From: Xenorhabdus szentirmaii DSM 16338
Lineage (GTDB): Bacteria > Pseudomonadota > Gammaproteobacteria > Enterobacterales > Enterobacteriaceae
Direction of reading: 5' to 3'
Length of the DNA: 64,000 nt
Assembly (NCBI RefSeq): GCF_002632585.1
Contig: NZ_NIBV01000001.1
Coordinates: 796,094-860,093 of the forward strand
Under the pieces are notes generated by a model. The model did no database searches. It saw only the letters and a program-made list of their open reading frames with translations, and was not told the origin of the DNA. The first letter of the stretch is position 1. Each line of letters opens with the position of its first letter. Below are positions 29,796 to 41,592 of the stretch, piece by piece. A program made the position numbers and the translations under genes.

Positions 29796-31052
<1,257 letters not shown>

Positions 31053-31116
31053 CTCGATAACCTCCAGAAGCGCCAGAAACAATGAGGGCCAATGCCATCG
31101 GCCCCCAAATACACAC

Positions 31117-31926
31117 TCAATACTGGCATTGGCGACAAAAAAATGTACTGCGTTGCCCTAACTTCACACACTCAATTTTCTCGCCGCATACCGGGCAACA
31201 TTCGCCTTTTTTGCCGTATACAAACAGCTCCTGAGCAAAATATCCCGGTTTGCCATCTGATTGCAGGAAATCTTTCAATGTCGTTCCGCCTTGCTCAATA
31301 GAGCGGCACAAAATCTGTTTAATCGTGCTGGCCAATAAATGCGCTTCTTGCTGTGTCAGTGTATGCACCGGCCGCTCTGGCAAGATATGAGCAACAAACA
31401 AGGCTTCATTAGCATAAATATTGCCAACGCCAACGACAACTTTATTATCCATCAACCAAGGTTTCACCCGCATTTTTTTATTGCGAGAAAGCGTATAAAG
31501 ATATTCACCATCAAACAGATCCGAAAGCGGTTCGGGGCCTAAATGTGACAGAACGGAACATTCATCAAGATTGTCACTCCATAACCATGCGCCAAAGCGT
31601 CGGGGATCTGTGTAGCGTAAAACTTTACCATCAGCCATCACCAAATCAATATGATCATGCTTTCCGGGAGGAAGCTCGTTCGACAAAATACGCAAACTCC
31701 CGGACATCCCCAAATGAATAATAATCCACCCTTCAGTCAGCTCAAGCAGTAAATACTTAGCCCGCCTTTGAACGCTAATCACTGGCTTGTCCGAAAGTGC
31801 CATGATTTGCTCAGAAACAGGCCAGCGCAACCGTGAATTTCTGACTTCAGCATATTGAATAATATTACCAACCAAATGAGGTTCAATTCCCCTGCGGCTG
31901 GTTTCTACCTCTGGCAATTCCGGCAT
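31117..31926 (-). CDS. mutM: formamidopyrimidine-DNA glycosylase MutM
   Basis: MutM removes 8-oxoguanine and formamidopyrimidines and cleaves the abasic site. The start is fixed by chemistry: after Met removal, the catalytic residue is the N-terminal proline of [14 protein letters not shown], and this puts the ATG at 31926 although the frame is open to 31989. Also visible are [11 protein letters not shown] with the catalytic lysine and a C-terminal zinc finger, C-PVC and C-RQC. The length of 269 equals E. coli. It sits between coaD and waaL. Confidence 0.97.
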   Translation of the reverse strand: MPELPEVETSRRGIEPHLVGNIIQYAEVRNSRLRWPVSEQIMALSDKPVISVQRRAKYLLLELTEGWIIIHLGMSGSLRILSNELPPGKHDHIDLVMADGKVLRYTDPRRFGAWLWSDNLDECSVLSHLGPEPLSDLFDGEYLYTLSRNKKMRVKPWLMDNKVVVGVGNIYANEALFVAHILPERPVHTLTQQEAHLLASTIKQILCRSIEQGGTTLKDFLQSDGKPGYFAQELFVYGKKGECCPVCGEKIECVKLGQRSTFFCRQCQY

Positions 31927-32041
31927 ACCGGCTCCTCGAATAAATTCTCTGCGATATTTTATATGAGCAGATAACAATACCGTTTTCATGTATCATTTGC
32001 AGCCAGATTTAATTGGGATAGCTGAAAATAGATTAATCACT

Positions 32042-33286
32042 ATGCTTAATATAAGAAATAAATTTAATACAAATGACAGCAAACAGTCCTTATGGAATTT
32101 ATCCATTACTGGGCTATACATTATTCTTGTTTATCTGCCAGATATCACAAGATATAAAAACCTGGTCATGATTTTGATCTGCATAACCGCATTGTATTAT
32201 TTAACAAAAGATTTTCACCAAGTCACAAAATCTCTATGTAACCACCTGTTTTTATGCATTTTATTGTTCGTTATGGCAATGTTCTATTCCATTGGGATTT
32301 CAATAGACCCTGCCTTGAGTTTTAAAGAAATGAACAAGCCTATCTTAAATGGATTACTGTTATTCAGCTTCGCTTTACCCATTGTGCTCTACCAAGAAAG
32401 TAGAGAGAACATCGCCAAGATGATTCTGGTGGCCTTTATTATCGGTATGGTTGCTATCTCATTGACAGATATTGCGAAATATATCGTCAGTTATTATGCA
32501 ACAGGGGAAAAACCGTTTACAAATTACAATCACCGTGAATTTTCCTATGGGTTTATTTTTTATTTTCCGGTGTTGTTATGTACCTGGGCCTTATGGAAAA
32601 AACACTCTTTAATGAGTTGGTTATTGCTGGTTATAGCCTCTGCAATCAGCCTGTTTTTATTGCTCGGTACACTTTCCCGCGGAGCGTGGGTAGCCATTGC
32701 CGTTGTGACAGTCTTTATTATTATCATTAACCGGGAATGGAAACTCACCATGGCCGCTACACTCTGCCTGGGGCTATTGGTTGGTGTGACACATTGGTCA
32801 GCCGCATACAACCCTGAAACCAAATTACTGCTCCATAAACTCACCCAGACAGATAGCTCTCATCGTTATAACAATGGCACCCAAGGCTCTGCATGGTCCT
32901 TAATCATGGAAAACCCCATAAAAGGGTACGGCTTCGGCAATAAGGTGTATCATCAAGTCTACAACAGCCGTGTCAATGACTATCCTGGGTGGACATTCAG
33001 GACCTCTATTGGCCCACATAATATCTTTTTATCTCTTTGGTTTTCTGCGGGTGTGATTGGTTTAATCACAACGTTACTGATGACAATTTCAGGATTAGTG
33101 GCAGGTAACTGCATTATCCACCAACACCGTGGTGTTACCCGGCAAGCAGGCCTGATACTTTTAGCGGCTTTTATCGGCATTTTCATTGTCAGGGGGGCTT
33201 TTGAAAATGCCTATATCAATGAATTAGGCCTCTTATTTGGTCTAATGATTGCGTTATGCCATAAGAAAGATCACGAGAAAAGTTAA
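32042..33286 (+). CDS. waaL: O-antigen ligase WaaL
   Basis: The 414-residue polytopic protein has about eleven to twelve helices, a periplasmic loop of about 70 residues (roughly 255-320), and the family motif GPHNIFLSLWFSAGVIG whose histidine is needed for ligation. WaaL transfers undecaprenol-PP-linked O-antigen to lipid A-core at the periplasmic face. The frame also has an ATG at 31988, which would add 18 residues; neither start has a clear ribosome-binding site, and MLNIRNKF fits the usual short cytoplasmic tail. GC is higher than in the O-antigen locus. It is flanked by mutM and a minus-strand glycosyltransferase cluster, with a terminator after it. Confidence 0.85.
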   Translation: MLNIRNKFNTNDSKQSLWNLSITGLYIILVYLPDITRYKNLVMILICITALYYLTKDFHQVTKSLCNHLFLCILLFVMAMFYSIGISIDPALSFKEMNKPILNGLLLFSFALPIVLYQESRENIAKMILVAFIIGMVAISLTDIAKYIVSYYATGEKPFTNYNHREFSYGFIFYFPVLLCTWALWKKHSLMSWLLLVIASAISLFLLLGTLSRGAWVAIAVVTVFIIIINREWKLTMAATLCLGLLVGVTHWSAAYNPETKLLLHKLTQTDSSHRYNNGTQGSAWSLIMENPIKGYGFGNKVYHQVYNSRVNDYPGWTFRTSIGPHNIFLSLWFSAGVIGLITTLLMTISGLVAGNCIIHQHRGVTRQAGLILLAAFIGIFIVRGAFENAYINELGLLFGLMIALCHKKDHEKS

Positions 33287-33302
33287 GCTAATCAAGTTAA
33301 TT

Positions 33303-33348
33303 CCCAGCCTATCAAAAACGCATTATTTTGGGCTGGGTTTTATATTTT
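33303..33348 (+). terminator. terminator-like hairpin after waaL
   Basis: CCCAGCC (33303-33309) pairs with GGCTGGG (33331-33337), with a second inner pair caaaa/ttttg, followed by TTTTATATTTT. It lies 17 bases after the waaL stop. Confidence 0.6.
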
Positions 33349-33367
33349 GCGCATTTCAGTGAGAAAA

Positions 33368-34546
33368 TTATTGAGATAACGTTTCTGCTATCACTTTCAT
33401 AATCAAATTGGCACGCTGGTCCCAGTTAAAACGCTCTTTAACCAGTTTCTGTGAGCAATCAATTTTTGCCATCATTTCAGTGGGATTATCCATCAACCAA
33501 CGAATTTGTTCTGCGAAACTCTCGGCATCTTCACTATTGGCAAAATTAACCGCCTTCTCATCAACGGCATCACGAATGGAAGGAAAATCAGAAATAACCA
33601 CGGGTTTTCCCATGGCCATATATTCAAAAAGCTTGAGAGGCGATGTATAGCGACTGCCGATACTTGTTTTCATCAATGGCAACACGCAGATATCATTATC
33701 AGCGATTATCCGGAATCGATTATTCGGTTGAACAAAACCAAGGAAGTTCACCTTATGGCTCACTCCCATTTGTTCTGCCATGGCCTGCAATCGTTCAACT
33801 TGTTCAGGTTTGCCCCCTGCAATGTTCAATGTCGCGTTATCAAGATAAGACATGGCCTTCATGACAGTAGGAACACCTTTCCAACGATGCAAACTGCCTA
33901 AATAAAGCACCTGAACCGGAGCATCATGTTCATGCTGACTAACGGAATGAGACGATTTCGCGGCTTCAACGGCCAGCATATCAACACCGTCAGGTGCAAC
34001 CACGATAGGGGTTTTGATACCGTATTCCTGATAGATGTCATCCCGTAACAAAGACGTCAGAGCAAAAACAACCTTAGAGGAATGATAAACTTGCTGTTCA
34101 ATTTTTTTCAGCTTTTGGTATTTGCGCTGGTTTCTACGTTTTAGCAAGTCATGGGATTCTTTGAATGACTGAGAAAATACTTCATGACTTTCGAAAAAAT
34201 GAGGAATTTCAGGGTGCTTACACAACAGATAATTCGCCATTTTAATATTGCGGGTGAAAACAGCATCAACCTGATGTTCTTTAAGCCAGCGAGAAACCTG
34301 TAAATAAAACAATTTCTGGGTATTTAGCGGGAAATACCATTTTCTACGGATATTGTGTAGTGCAATTAATTCCACCAAAGGTGGCAATGATCTGCCAATA
34401 ATCTCTTCAACTTGATTGTTACCTTCTGGCGTAATCAGACAGATACTGTGCCCCTGACGAGCAAAAGCATCAACATTCTGCAAAATTTGCAGTGATGCAA
34501 CTCGGTAATCTGGTACCGGATAAGGGTCTATGTACGCAATTTTCAT
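33368..34546 (-). CDS. family 4 glycosyltransferase, LPS core/surface polysaccharide
   Basis: The 392-residue GT4 protein has IDPYPVPDYRVASLQ in the N-terminal acceptor domain. It has a typical donor domain with YLGSLHRWKGVPTVMKAM, LGFVQPNNRFRIIADNDICVLPL, and PLKLFEYMAMGKPVVISDF, which contains the nucleotide-sugar glutamate. It is the last of three tightly packed minus-strand genes, its ATG sharing a base with the upstream stop. Sugar and acceptor are unknown. Position in the core locus next to waaL suggests outer-core extension. Confidence 0.8.
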   Translation of the reverse strand: MKIAYIDPYPVPDYRVASLQILQNVDAFARQGHSICLITPEGNNQVEEIIGRSLPPLVELIALHNIRRKWYFPLNTQKLFYLQVSRWLKEHQVDAVFTRNIKMANYLLCKHPEIPHFFESHEVFSQSFKESHDLLKRRNQRKYQKLKKIEQQVYHSSKVVFALTSLLRDDIYQEYGIKTPIVVAPDGVDMLAVEAAKSSHSVSQHEHDAPVQVLYLGSLHRWKGVPTVMKAMSYLDNATLNIAGGKPEQVERLQAMAEQMGVSHKVNFLGFVQPNNRFRIIADNDICVLPLMKTSIGSRYTSPLKLFEYMAMGKPVVISDFPSIRDAVDEKAVNFANSEDAESFAEQIRWLMDNPTEMMAKIDCSQKLVKERFNWDQRANLIMKVIAETLSQ

Positions 34547-35658
34547 TATTTTTTAATGGCGCTCAGTAAACGATTCGCAGAATGTTCCCAGGTATACATC
34601 ATTTCAATTCTCTGACGAGCATTTTTACCCATGCCTTTTCCTCTATCCGGCAAAGACATCAGATGATTGACTGCATCGGCAATAGCCGTAGCATCACCGG
34701 GCGTCACCAAGATACCCGAATGGTTTTCATTACCCACAACTTCAGGTATCCCACCAATATAACTGGCAATAACCGGACGTTCACACGCCATGGCTTCAGC
34801 AATGGTAATACCAAATGCTTCATCGCCAATACTGGGGAAAATACCGGCATCTCCCGCAGCGTAAAACTCAGGCAATTGATCATGACTAACAGAATCATGA
34901 AAAATAACAGATTTTCCCAGTTGCAAATCTGAAACTCTGTTTTCAAGCAATGTCAAATCTTCGCCCGCACCGATGATCAATAGCTTTACATCTTTGTCCC
35001 GCAATAAAGCCATTGCATCAATGGCGACCTTCATCCCTTTCCAACCCACCAATCGCCCCGCAAATGTCAGCAGGAACGTCTCTTCACTCATTCCTAAACG
35101 AGTGCGGATATCAGAATGCGTTAATTTAAATTTATCGATATCTACACCATTATAGATGATGTTGGGAAACTGCTTAAAATGATGCTGGATTTGCCAGGCA
35201 TTGAAGTGGCTGCATGCAACCCATGCAGATATTTTTTTGCTTAATACACGATCGCCTTTGAAAAAACTGGTTCCCCCACTCATATAGCAAAATTGAGTAC
35301 GGGATGTTTCAGGCATCATTCTGGGCCAAAAAAAATCGAAAGGCTTGGTCAGAATCACCCAATCGAAGTTTTCGGCAATCACTCTTTCACGGGCATGACG
35401 GGCAAAAGAGTAGCGTTCAACGATGCGCTGAAAACGACGGCCGAGATTAAGCACCCGTTCTCTGGGGACAAACGGAAACGTATGGACATGAATATTCCGC
35501 TCCCCCAATGCTGGCCGAACATCACCTGTTCCACCAAAAATATGGATTTCATGCCCCGCATCAGTCAATGCCTTGGCCAGCTCCCAAACTGCGGTTTGAA
35601 TGCCTCCGTAAGACATGGTGACGGTAACATCAATAAATCCTATTTTCATTTTATTCAT
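34546..35658 (-). CDS. family 4 glycosyltransferase, LPS core/surface polysaccharide
   Basis: The 370-residue GT4 protein opens IDVTVTMSYGGIQTAVWELAK, with the glycine-rich acceptor loop. It has YNGVDIDKFK, FAGRLVGWKGMKVAIDAM and FPSIGDEAFGITIAEAMACERPV (EX7E-type motif) in the donor domain. A second in-frame ATG at 35649 (MKIGFIDV) is an alternative start. It lies eight bases after the GT9 gene and overlaps the next by one base, so the three form one operon. The exact linkage is unknown. Confidence 0.82.
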   Translation of the reverse strand: MNKMKIGFIDVTVTMSYGGIQTAVWELAKALTDAGHEIHIFGGTGDVRPALGERNIHVHTFPFVPRERVLNLGRRFQRIVERYSFARHARERVIAENFDWVILTKPFDFFWPRMMPETSRTQFCYMSGGTSFFKGDRVLSKKISAWVACSHFNAWQIQHHFKQFPNIIYNGVDIDKFKLTHSDIRTRLGMSEETFLLTFAGRLVGWKGMKVAIDAMALLRDKDVKLLIIGAGEDLTLLENRVSDLQLGKSVIFHDSVSHDQLPEFYAAGDAGIFPSIGDEAFGITIAEAMACERPVIASYIGGIPEVVGNENHSGILVTPGDATAIADAVNHLMSLPDRGKGMGKNARQRIEMMYTWEHSANRLLSAIKK

Positions 35659-35665
35659 GGCCTTT

Positions 35666-36655
35666 TTATTTATCTTTCAGTAAACGCTGAACAGCCGTCC
35701 AAACTTGCTCTACCGATATTGCTGACATGGCATCCTGACGAGTTGCCTGCTTGTAATCTACTGGATGCTCAATGACCGCCAGTTTAGGATGTTGCTGAGG
35801 AGCCAGAAAACGTCCCGGATGAAAGCTGTGATACAACGCAACCATTGGAATTCCTAACGCGCCAGCCAGATGGGTTGGCCCTGTATCCACCCCAACATAT
35901 AAATGAAGCTGCTTCATAATCGCGGCATTCTGTCGCATTGTCGTTCTGCCTGCCAATGGAGTGCACCTGTTTAATCCCAGCTTGTCAGCCAGCATTTGTG
36001 CACTGCCTTCACCCTCTTTACTGCCCAGCAACAAAATATGCGCATGGGGATAATCACGATAAATACGCTGAGCCAGCTCATCAAAATGTTCGACCGGCCA
36101 ATCACGATAGGCTTTGGCCGGGAAACTTTGTAACTGAAAACCAATTATCAATCGTTGCTCAAGCCCATGCTGGCGCAGAAAATCTACAGCATATTCCTCT
36201 TCATGCCGGCTCACACAATAGTGTAAACGCCAGTCATTCACTTCGATCCCAAGCACATTAATTAATAATGCGCGCTCCTGCTGCGCCTGCATCAGCTCTC
36301 GGGGTTTGGCCACGATATATTCATTGGATTTCACGCCAGAGGTATCAGAAAAGTGAACCGTCACCTTTGCCTTGCGTTTGGCATAATTCCACAAGGCATC
36401 ATCATGGCCATATATCAATGCCAAATCATAGTTCCGGCGGGAAAACCATCCACTCCATTTAGCTTTTCCTTTTGAAAATGCTTTCAATTGATTAATGGAG
36501 TCGATGTTTTCAAGGATTTCTTTAGTTTTCTTATGTGCCAAAACATCAATATTTGCGTCTGGCCACTTTTCTTTCAATGCGCGAATAACCGGCGTCACAA
36601 GCAGAGTATCGCCAAAACGGGCTATATTAATGATTAAAATATTTTTAGGCTGCAT
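35666..36655 (-). CDS. family 9 glycosyltransferase (heptosyltransferase-like)
   Basis: The 329-residue protein begins KNILIINIARFGDTLLVTPVI and carries IGFQLQSFPAKAYRDWPVEHF and the donor site GVDTGPTHLAGALGIPMVALYHS, all GT9 signatures. It is more distant from WaaC/WaaF than WaaQ is, and may add a further heptose or related sugar to the core. It starts the minus-strand operon of three glycosyltransferases. A four-copy 13-bp tandem repeat lies about 50 bases upstream of its start, where its promoter would be expected. Confidence 0.78.
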   Translation of the reverse strand: MQPKNILIINIARFGDTLLVTPVIRALKEKWPDANIDVLAHKKTKEILENIDSINQLKAFSKGKAKWSGWFSRRNYDLALIYGHDDALWNYAKRKAKVTVHFSDTSGVKSNEYIVAKPRELMQAQQERALLINVLGIEVNDWRLHYCVSRHEEEYAVDFLRQHGLEQRLIIGFQLQSFPAKAYRDWPVEHFDELAQRIYRDYPHAHILLLGSKEGEGSAQMLADKLGLNRCTPLAGRTTMRQNAAIMKQLHLYVGVDTGPTHLAGALGIPMVALYHSFHPGRFLAPQQHPKLAVIEHPVDYKQATRQDAMSAISVEQVWTAVQRLLKDK

Positions 36656-36705
36656 GATAATGAATATTAGCTTATCAACTCTGTAATTGGCCTTTTGGCA
36701 CTATA

Positions 36706-36757
36706 CAATAAAACCACTCAATAAAACTACTAAATAAAACGACTGAATAAAACAACT
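36706..36757. repeat. 13-bp tandem repeat, four copies
   Basis: Units at 36706-36718, 36719-36731, 36732-36744 and 36745-36757 share NAATAAAACNACT with two variable positions and begin a fifth partial copy (caat). The array lies between two LPS glycosyltransferases, upstream of the GT9 gene. Its unit length and AT-richness make it a candidate variable-number repeat in a promoter region. Confidence 0.75.
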
Positions 36758-36873
36758 CAATATTCTATTTATCAATAGATAAAGCGAGTATCAATAAAAA
36801 AATAACCCATTGTATTTAAATAAAAAATACCATTATCTAACAAAAATCTGACTTATATGGAATCACAAAATAA

Positions 36874-37992
36874 TTATCTTTTGTTTTCTATGCATTGATG
36901 AAAAATTGATTCCATTTTTTCCAGCATGTTGTTCATGCCAAATAAGTGAGTAGCTCGATTTAATGATGCATTTCCCATTTGAGAACGTAACTCAGCATGA
37001 CTCATCAACAAATCTAATTTCTCTGTTAATTGCTCAACATTCTGGGGGGAAACAATATACCCTGTCTCTCCGTCAATGACAGCTTCGGTAATTGCACCCA
37101 CAGAAGTTGATACCACAGGCAAGCCGCATGACATTGCTTGCATAATACCCTGTGGCACACCTTCGTTACCAAATGAAGGCAGCGCAAAAATATCCATCGC
37201 ATTCAAACAATCCGGAACATCCTGACGGTTACCGAGGAAAATAACACTGTCTGCAAGCCCTTCCTGCTGAACTCTCGGCTCTAAATTTTTTCGTTGAGGA
37301 CCGTCTCCCACAAACAACAATTGCCAATCGGGATAACGCTGATGAAGGATCTTCCAGCTATCCAGCAAATAACGATGGCCTTTCCAGGTTCTCATTGTCG
37401 CCACAATACCAATCGTTGGTTTATTTTCGATCCCGATACGCTGGCGGCTCTGGTACTTGTCTTCTGGGCGAAACCGCGTCAAATCGATGCCAGTCGGTAC
37501 TGAAGTCATGTGAGAGAGGGGATAAGAATTGTTTGTATGTAAATATTGGCGCAATTTTTCCCCGGTTGTCACAATATGCTGGCTGGCGTTCAGATATAGC
37601 CAGCGAGTCGCCAGGGATTTCGAAACATTCGTTGAAACATGGCGGGTTCGGACTATGGCCGGCATGCCTTTTAATGTGGCACATGCCGCAGCCACGAGCC
37701 AAGAATCCGTAGAACTATGGGTATTGATCACATCAAATTGACGGCCTTCCGATTTTAGCCAGCTACGCATTGCCTTCAGGCAGGAAAAGCGTTTTTTTTC
37801 AATTGGGAGTGCGACAACAGGCACACCATAACGATGAGCTTCGCGATAAAGCGTTGAGGTTGGGCAACACACGATAACCACATGATGACCACGTTGTATC
37901 ATGCCCTGAGATTCAGTCAGGATACGGATTTCCTGCCCTCCCCAGCCACATGATGATTCTGTGTGTAAGATATTTAAGGTGTTTCTAACCAT
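36874..37992 (-). CDS. family 4 glycosyltransferase, LPS core
   Basis: The 372-residue GT4 protein begins NILHTESSCGWGGQEIRIL, a start found in heptose/core transferases of this class. It has NTHSSTDSWLVAAAC, VPTGIDLTRFRPED, GIVATMRTWKGHRYLLD, and ALPSFGNEGVPQGIMQAMSCG with STSVGAITE in the donor domain. It is separated from the next minus-strand glycosyltransferase by 218 bases with a tandem repeat, so it may be its own transcription unit. Sugar specificity is unknown. Confidence 0.8.
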   Translation of the reverse strand: MVRNTLNILHTESSCGWGGQEIRILTESQGMIQRGHHVVIVCCPTSTLYREAHRYGVPVVALPIEKKRFSCLKAMRSWLKSEGRQFDVINTHSSTDSWLVAAACATLKGMPAIVRTRHVSTNVSKSLATRWLYLNASQHIVTTGEKLRQYLHTNNSYPLSHMTSVPTGIDLTRFRPEDKYQSRQRIGIENKPTIGIVATMRTWKGHRYLLDSWKILHQRYPDWQLLFVGDGPQRKNLEPRVQQEGLADSVIFLGNRQDVPDCLNAMDIFALPSFGNEGVPQGIMQAMSCGLPVVSTSVGAITEAVIDGETGYIVSPQNVEQLTEKLDLLMSHAELRSQMGNASLNRATHLFGMNNMLEKMESIFHQCIENKR

Positions 37993-38117
37993 TTTTCAGA
38001 ATTGCGCCTGACGTTAATATTCGAAAAGGCGTTAGTATAACTGAACCTCGAATGAGGTCCACGCATAACCTTATTTATAAAACTAATTAATACATGTGCT
38101 TCATGAATTTCAGATAT

Positions 38118-38147
38118 AAAAAAACCCAGCATTAAGCTGGGTTTTTT
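38118..38147 (-). terminator. terminator of rpmB-rpmG
   Basis: AAAAAACCCAGC and GCTGGGTTTTTT flank a five-base loop (38131-38135). T runs on both strands make it usable in both directions. It lies 15 bases downstream of the rpmG stop. Confidence 0.85.
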
Positions 38148-38161
38148 CTAATCCACTAAAA

Positions 38162-38332
<171 letters not shown>

Positions 38333-38340
38333 TCAGCTCC

Positions 38341-38598
<258 letters not shown>

Positions 38599-38643
38599 TC
38601 AGCTCGAGCTTTGTATTGAGTATGGCCGCCTCGTCAGGCTTAG

Positions 38644-38716
38644 GAGCCCATCTCAGCAAATTTTCTTTGCTAAAAAGATACACTTTTCCTCAATAAAAAA
38701 TTACTGAGATAGGCTC
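38644..38716 (-). promoter_or_regulatory. structured leader of rpmB (long inverted repeat)
   Basis: GAGCCCATCTCAG (38644-38656) pairs with CTGAGATAGGCTC (38704-38716), 13 bases with one G-U pair in RNA. The 47-base loop contains a further hairpin-prone segment. It lies between the promoter at 38751-38779 and the rpmB start, so the transcript would carry it. Autoregulation by a ribosomal protein is a possibility, not shown. Confidence 0.5.
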
Positions 38717-38750
38717 TTCTCGCCAAACCCAAGATCCTCAAAGGTGGCGT

Positions 38751-38779
38751 AGTATACGCCCTCATTCGCCGATGCTCAA
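38751..38779 (-). promoter_or_regulatory. sigma-70 promoter of rpmB-rpmG
   Basis: On the minus strand TTGAGC (38779-38774) and TATACT (38756-38751) are 17 bases apart, close to consensus. Predicted transcription starts near 38744 and gives a 5' leader of about 165 bases. Confidence 0.7.
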
Positions 38780-38822
38780 GTCCCGAACAGCTAAGATCTG
38801 ATGGGATCGTGAAAAAATCGTA

Positions 38823-39515
38823 TTAAATCCAACCCCTTTCCAGAAATGAAACACAGCTTTGTTTACCAATGACGATATGATCCAAAACCTTAACACCAAC
38901 CAACTCACAAACCTCAATAATTTTTTCGGTCACTAATTTATCAGCCAGACTGGGTTCAGGGTTACCGGAAGGATGATTGTGGGCAAGAATAATTGACGCT
39001 GCATTGACTTTCACTGCCTGCTTCACTATTTCACGAGGATGAACTTCAACTTTATTTATTGTCCCCTTAAACATTTCATCATGGCAGATAACCTTATTCT
39101 GGTTCGTCAAAAACAGTACGACAAATACTTCCCTGTCTTGCCAGGACAGCAAATCCTGCAAATAATTCTGGGTCATGGTAGGGCTGCTCATGATATCCTC
39201 ATGGATAAACTGGCTGGAGAAAAAACGCTTCGCCAGTTCAGAGACTGCCTGCAACTGAACATATTTGCATACCCCCATCCCTTTATGCGCACAAAAATCG
39301 GCATAATCCGCAGATAACAAATAGTAAAGTGAGCCAAAAGACGCCAACAAATGCTCTGCCATTTGCACAACAGGAACTCCCCGCGTCCCCGTTCGTAAAA
39401 ATATGGCCAATAATTCAGCATCCGTCAGGGATACAGCACCATAGGCCAATAACTTCTCCCGAGGAGCAAGATTTATATGTAGCCCGTCATTTCCTTCCAT
39501 TGCTGTAATCTCCAT
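38823..39515 (-). CDS. radC: RadC/JAMM-domain DNA repair-associated protein
   Basis: The 230-residue protein has an N-terminal helix-hairpin-helix-like region ([21 protein letters not shown] split around [14 protein letters not shown]) and a C-terminal JAMM/MPN domain with the metal motif [14 protein letters not shown]. The family's biochemical role remains unclear, and RadC is no longer regarded as a proven repair enzyme. E. coli RadC is 222 residues. It lies upstream of rpmB on the same strand and is divergent from coaBC, as in E. coli. Confidence 0.93.
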   Translation of the reverse strand: MEITAMEGNDGLHINLAPREKLLAYGAVSLTDAELLAIFLRTGTRGVPVVQMAEHLLASFGSLYYLLSADYADFCAHKGMGVCKYVQLQAVSELAKRFFSSQFIHEDIMSSPTMTQNYLQDLLSWQDREVFVVLFLTNQNKVICHDEMFKGTINKVEVHPREIVKQAVKVNAASIILAHNHPSGNPEPSLADKLVTEKIIEVCELVGVKVLDHIVIGKQSCVSFLERGWI

Positions 39516-39768
39516 ATCCCCTCCCCTTTCTATCCTGCGCCTGACAGCCTAGTCCGCCTGCATGAATCATCACGATGCAAGCCATCAACCTGATATTTGC
39601 AAATCACTATCCCATGATGAAAAAATCATCGCCAGCCTGATTTTCATCACTTGCGCAACGCCTCGCAAACTTACCATTTCGGATGTCTCTGTTAAGGGGG
39701 GATTCTCAACTCCATATTTTCTTATGATAGAATCTCAGGGAATTGCAACTTACATCTGGACAATCAAA

Positions 39769-40998
39769 ATGGCAGGATTTTCCGGCAATCATCTTTCTGG
39801 TAAACAAATCATTCTCGGCATCAGCGGTGGGATCGCCGCTTACAAAACGGCAGAACTTGTACGCCGTTTACGCGATCGTGGCGCTCAGGTTCGTGTTGTC
39901 ATGACTCCCGCTGCAGAAGCGTTTATTACTCCTCTCACACTACAGGCCGTGTCAGGTCATCCCGTCTCAGATGATCTTCTCGACCCCTCGGCCGAAGCCG
40001 CCATGGGGCATATTGAACTCGCAAAATGGGCTGATTTAATTATTTTGGCTCCGGCCACCGCGGATTTGCTTGCTCGTTTAACTGCCGGTATGGCAAATGA
40101 TTTAGTAACGACTCTTTGTCTTGCGTCGGCTGCGCCCATTGCGGTTGTACCCGCAATGAACCAGCAAATGTACCGGGCGCTGCCGACCCAGAATAATCTG
40201 AAAATACTTAAAGAACGCAATGTTATGGTCTGGGGCCCCGATGAAGGCAGCCAGGCATGTGGTGACACCGGGCCGGGGAGGATGTTGGAACCGATGGCAA
40301 TTGTCGAATTGGCAAGCCAACATTTCAGCATCCGAAAAGATTTTTCTGATATCCGCATCACCATCACTGCCGGCCCAACCCGTGAAGCCTTAGACCCCGT
40401 CCGCTTTATCAGCAATCACAGCTCCGGCAAAATGGGGTTTTCCATTGCACAAGCAGCGGCAGAGCGGGGAGCGGAAGTCACATTGATTGCTGGCCCGGTT
40501 AATCTGCCGACACCACCGGGCGTTAAACGGATTAATGTCACCAGTGCATTGGAAATGCATGAGCAGGTACAGGAAGCCGTTGTTTCACAAGATATTTTCA
40601 TTGGATGCGCTGCCGTATCTGATTATCGCTCCAAACAAATCGCAGCTGAAAAAATCAAAAAACAAGGTGATGAAGTTACGTTTACACTGGTGAAAAATCC
40701 TGACATTGTCGCCAGCGTTGCCGCGATGGAAAAACAGCGGCCATTCGTCGTTGGATTTGCAGCCGAAACCCAGAATGTGGAAGAATACGCCCGCGGAAAA
40801 CTCAAGCAAAAAAATCTGGACTTGATTTGCGCAAATGATGTATCCCTGGCCGGACACGGATTCAACAGTGATACCAACGCATTACAGCTATTCTGGCATG
40901 ATGGCAGTGTTCATTTACCCCACAGAGGTAAATTACAACTCAGCCACTGCTTATTAGACGAGATACTCAAACGCTATGATGAAAAAAATCGACGTTAA
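39769..40998 (+). CDS. coaBC: phosphopantothenoylcysteine decarboxylase/phosphopantothenate-cysteine ligase CoaBC
   Basis: This bifunctional FMN- and CTP-dependent enzyme carries out two steps of coenzyme A synthesis. The N-terminal decarboxylase half shows [18 protein letters not shown], the [13 protein letters not shown] segment and [10 protein letters not shown]. The C-terminal ligase half begins near [20 protein letters not shown] and has [10 protein letters not shown] and NLDLICAND. The frame is open from 39562, but [14 protein letters not shown] at 39769 fits the family start and gives 409 residues (E. coli 406). It overlaps dut by 23 bases, as in E. coli. Confidence 0.95.
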   Translation: MAGFSGNHLSGKQIILGISGGIAAYKTAELVRRLRDRGAQVRVVMTPAAEAFITPLTLQAVSGHPVSDDLLDPSAEAAMGHIELAKWADLIILAPATADLLARLTAGMANDLVTTLCLASAAPIAVVPAMNQQMYRALPTQNNLKILKERNVMVWGPDEGSQACGDTGPGRMLEPMAIVELASQHFSIRKDFSDIRITITAGPTREALDPVRFISNHSSGKMGFSIAQAAAERGAEVTLIAGPVNLPTPPGVKRINVTSALEMHEQVQEAVVSQDIFIGCAAVSDYRSKQIAAEKIKKQGDEVTFTLVKNPDIVASVAAMEKQRPFVVGFAAETQNVEEYARGKLKQKNLDLICANDVSLAGHGFNSDTNALQLFWHDGSVHLPHRGKLQLSHCLLDEILKRYDEKNRR

Positions 40999-41434
40999 AA
41001 TCCTTGATCCCCGCATCGGACAAGAATTTCCTTTACCGACTTATGCTACACCCGGCTCTGCGGGTTTGGACTTACGTGCTTGTCTGGATAATGCAGTGGA
41101 GCTGGCTCCCGGCCAGACTGAACTTCTGCCAACCGGGATCGCCATCCATATTGCCGATGAGCAACTAGCGGCCGTTATCCTTCCCCGCTCCGGTCTGGGC
41201 CACAAACATGGTGTTGTTCTGGGTAATTTGGTGGGGTTAATCGATTCTGATTATCAGGGACAATTAATGGTTTCAGTTTGGAATCGCGGCGATAAAACAT
41301 TTACCATCGAACCGGGTGAGCGCATTGCCCAAATGGTTTTTGTGCCTGTTGTCCAGGCGGAATTCAATTTGGTTGAAGATTTCGAAACCAGCAAACGTGG
41401 TAGCGGTGGTTTTGGTCATTCCGGTCGTCAATAA
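40976..41434 (+). CDS. dut: dUTP diphosphatase Dut
   Basis: Dut hydrolyses dUTP to dUMP, keeping uracil out of DNA and feeding thymidylate synthesis. The 152-residue trimeric-type enzyme shows the five family motifs: [40 protein letters not shown] and the C-terminal [10 protein letters not shown]. The start is inside the coaBC end, at ATG 40976 or 40979, as in E. coli ([10 protein letters not shown]). Confidence 0.97.
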   Translation: MMKKIDVKILDPRIGQEFPLPTYATPGSAGLDLRACLDNAVELAPGQTELLPTGIAIHIADEQLAAVILPRSGLGHKHGVVLGNLVGLIDSDYQGQLMVSVWNRGDKTFTIEPGERIAQMVFVPVVQAEFNLVEDFETSKRGSGGFGHSGRQ

Positions 41435-41592
41435 CTTTCCGTAAGGCCTGATACCGTCAACCCATTTTCATATTTTTGCTCACAATGTTTTGCTTGCAAT
41501 ATGTTTGTTGAAGATATTTCAGCGAGTGGCAAAAACATTGTGGCAAAGATGGCTGGATTTGTTTTGCTGTTTTAGCTGGGATCTCATCAGAT

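Noticed and set aside
39562..39768. 69-residue N-terminal extension of CoaBC
   Set aside because: The family starts just before the flavoprotein motif, and the extension looks like translated promoter sequence.
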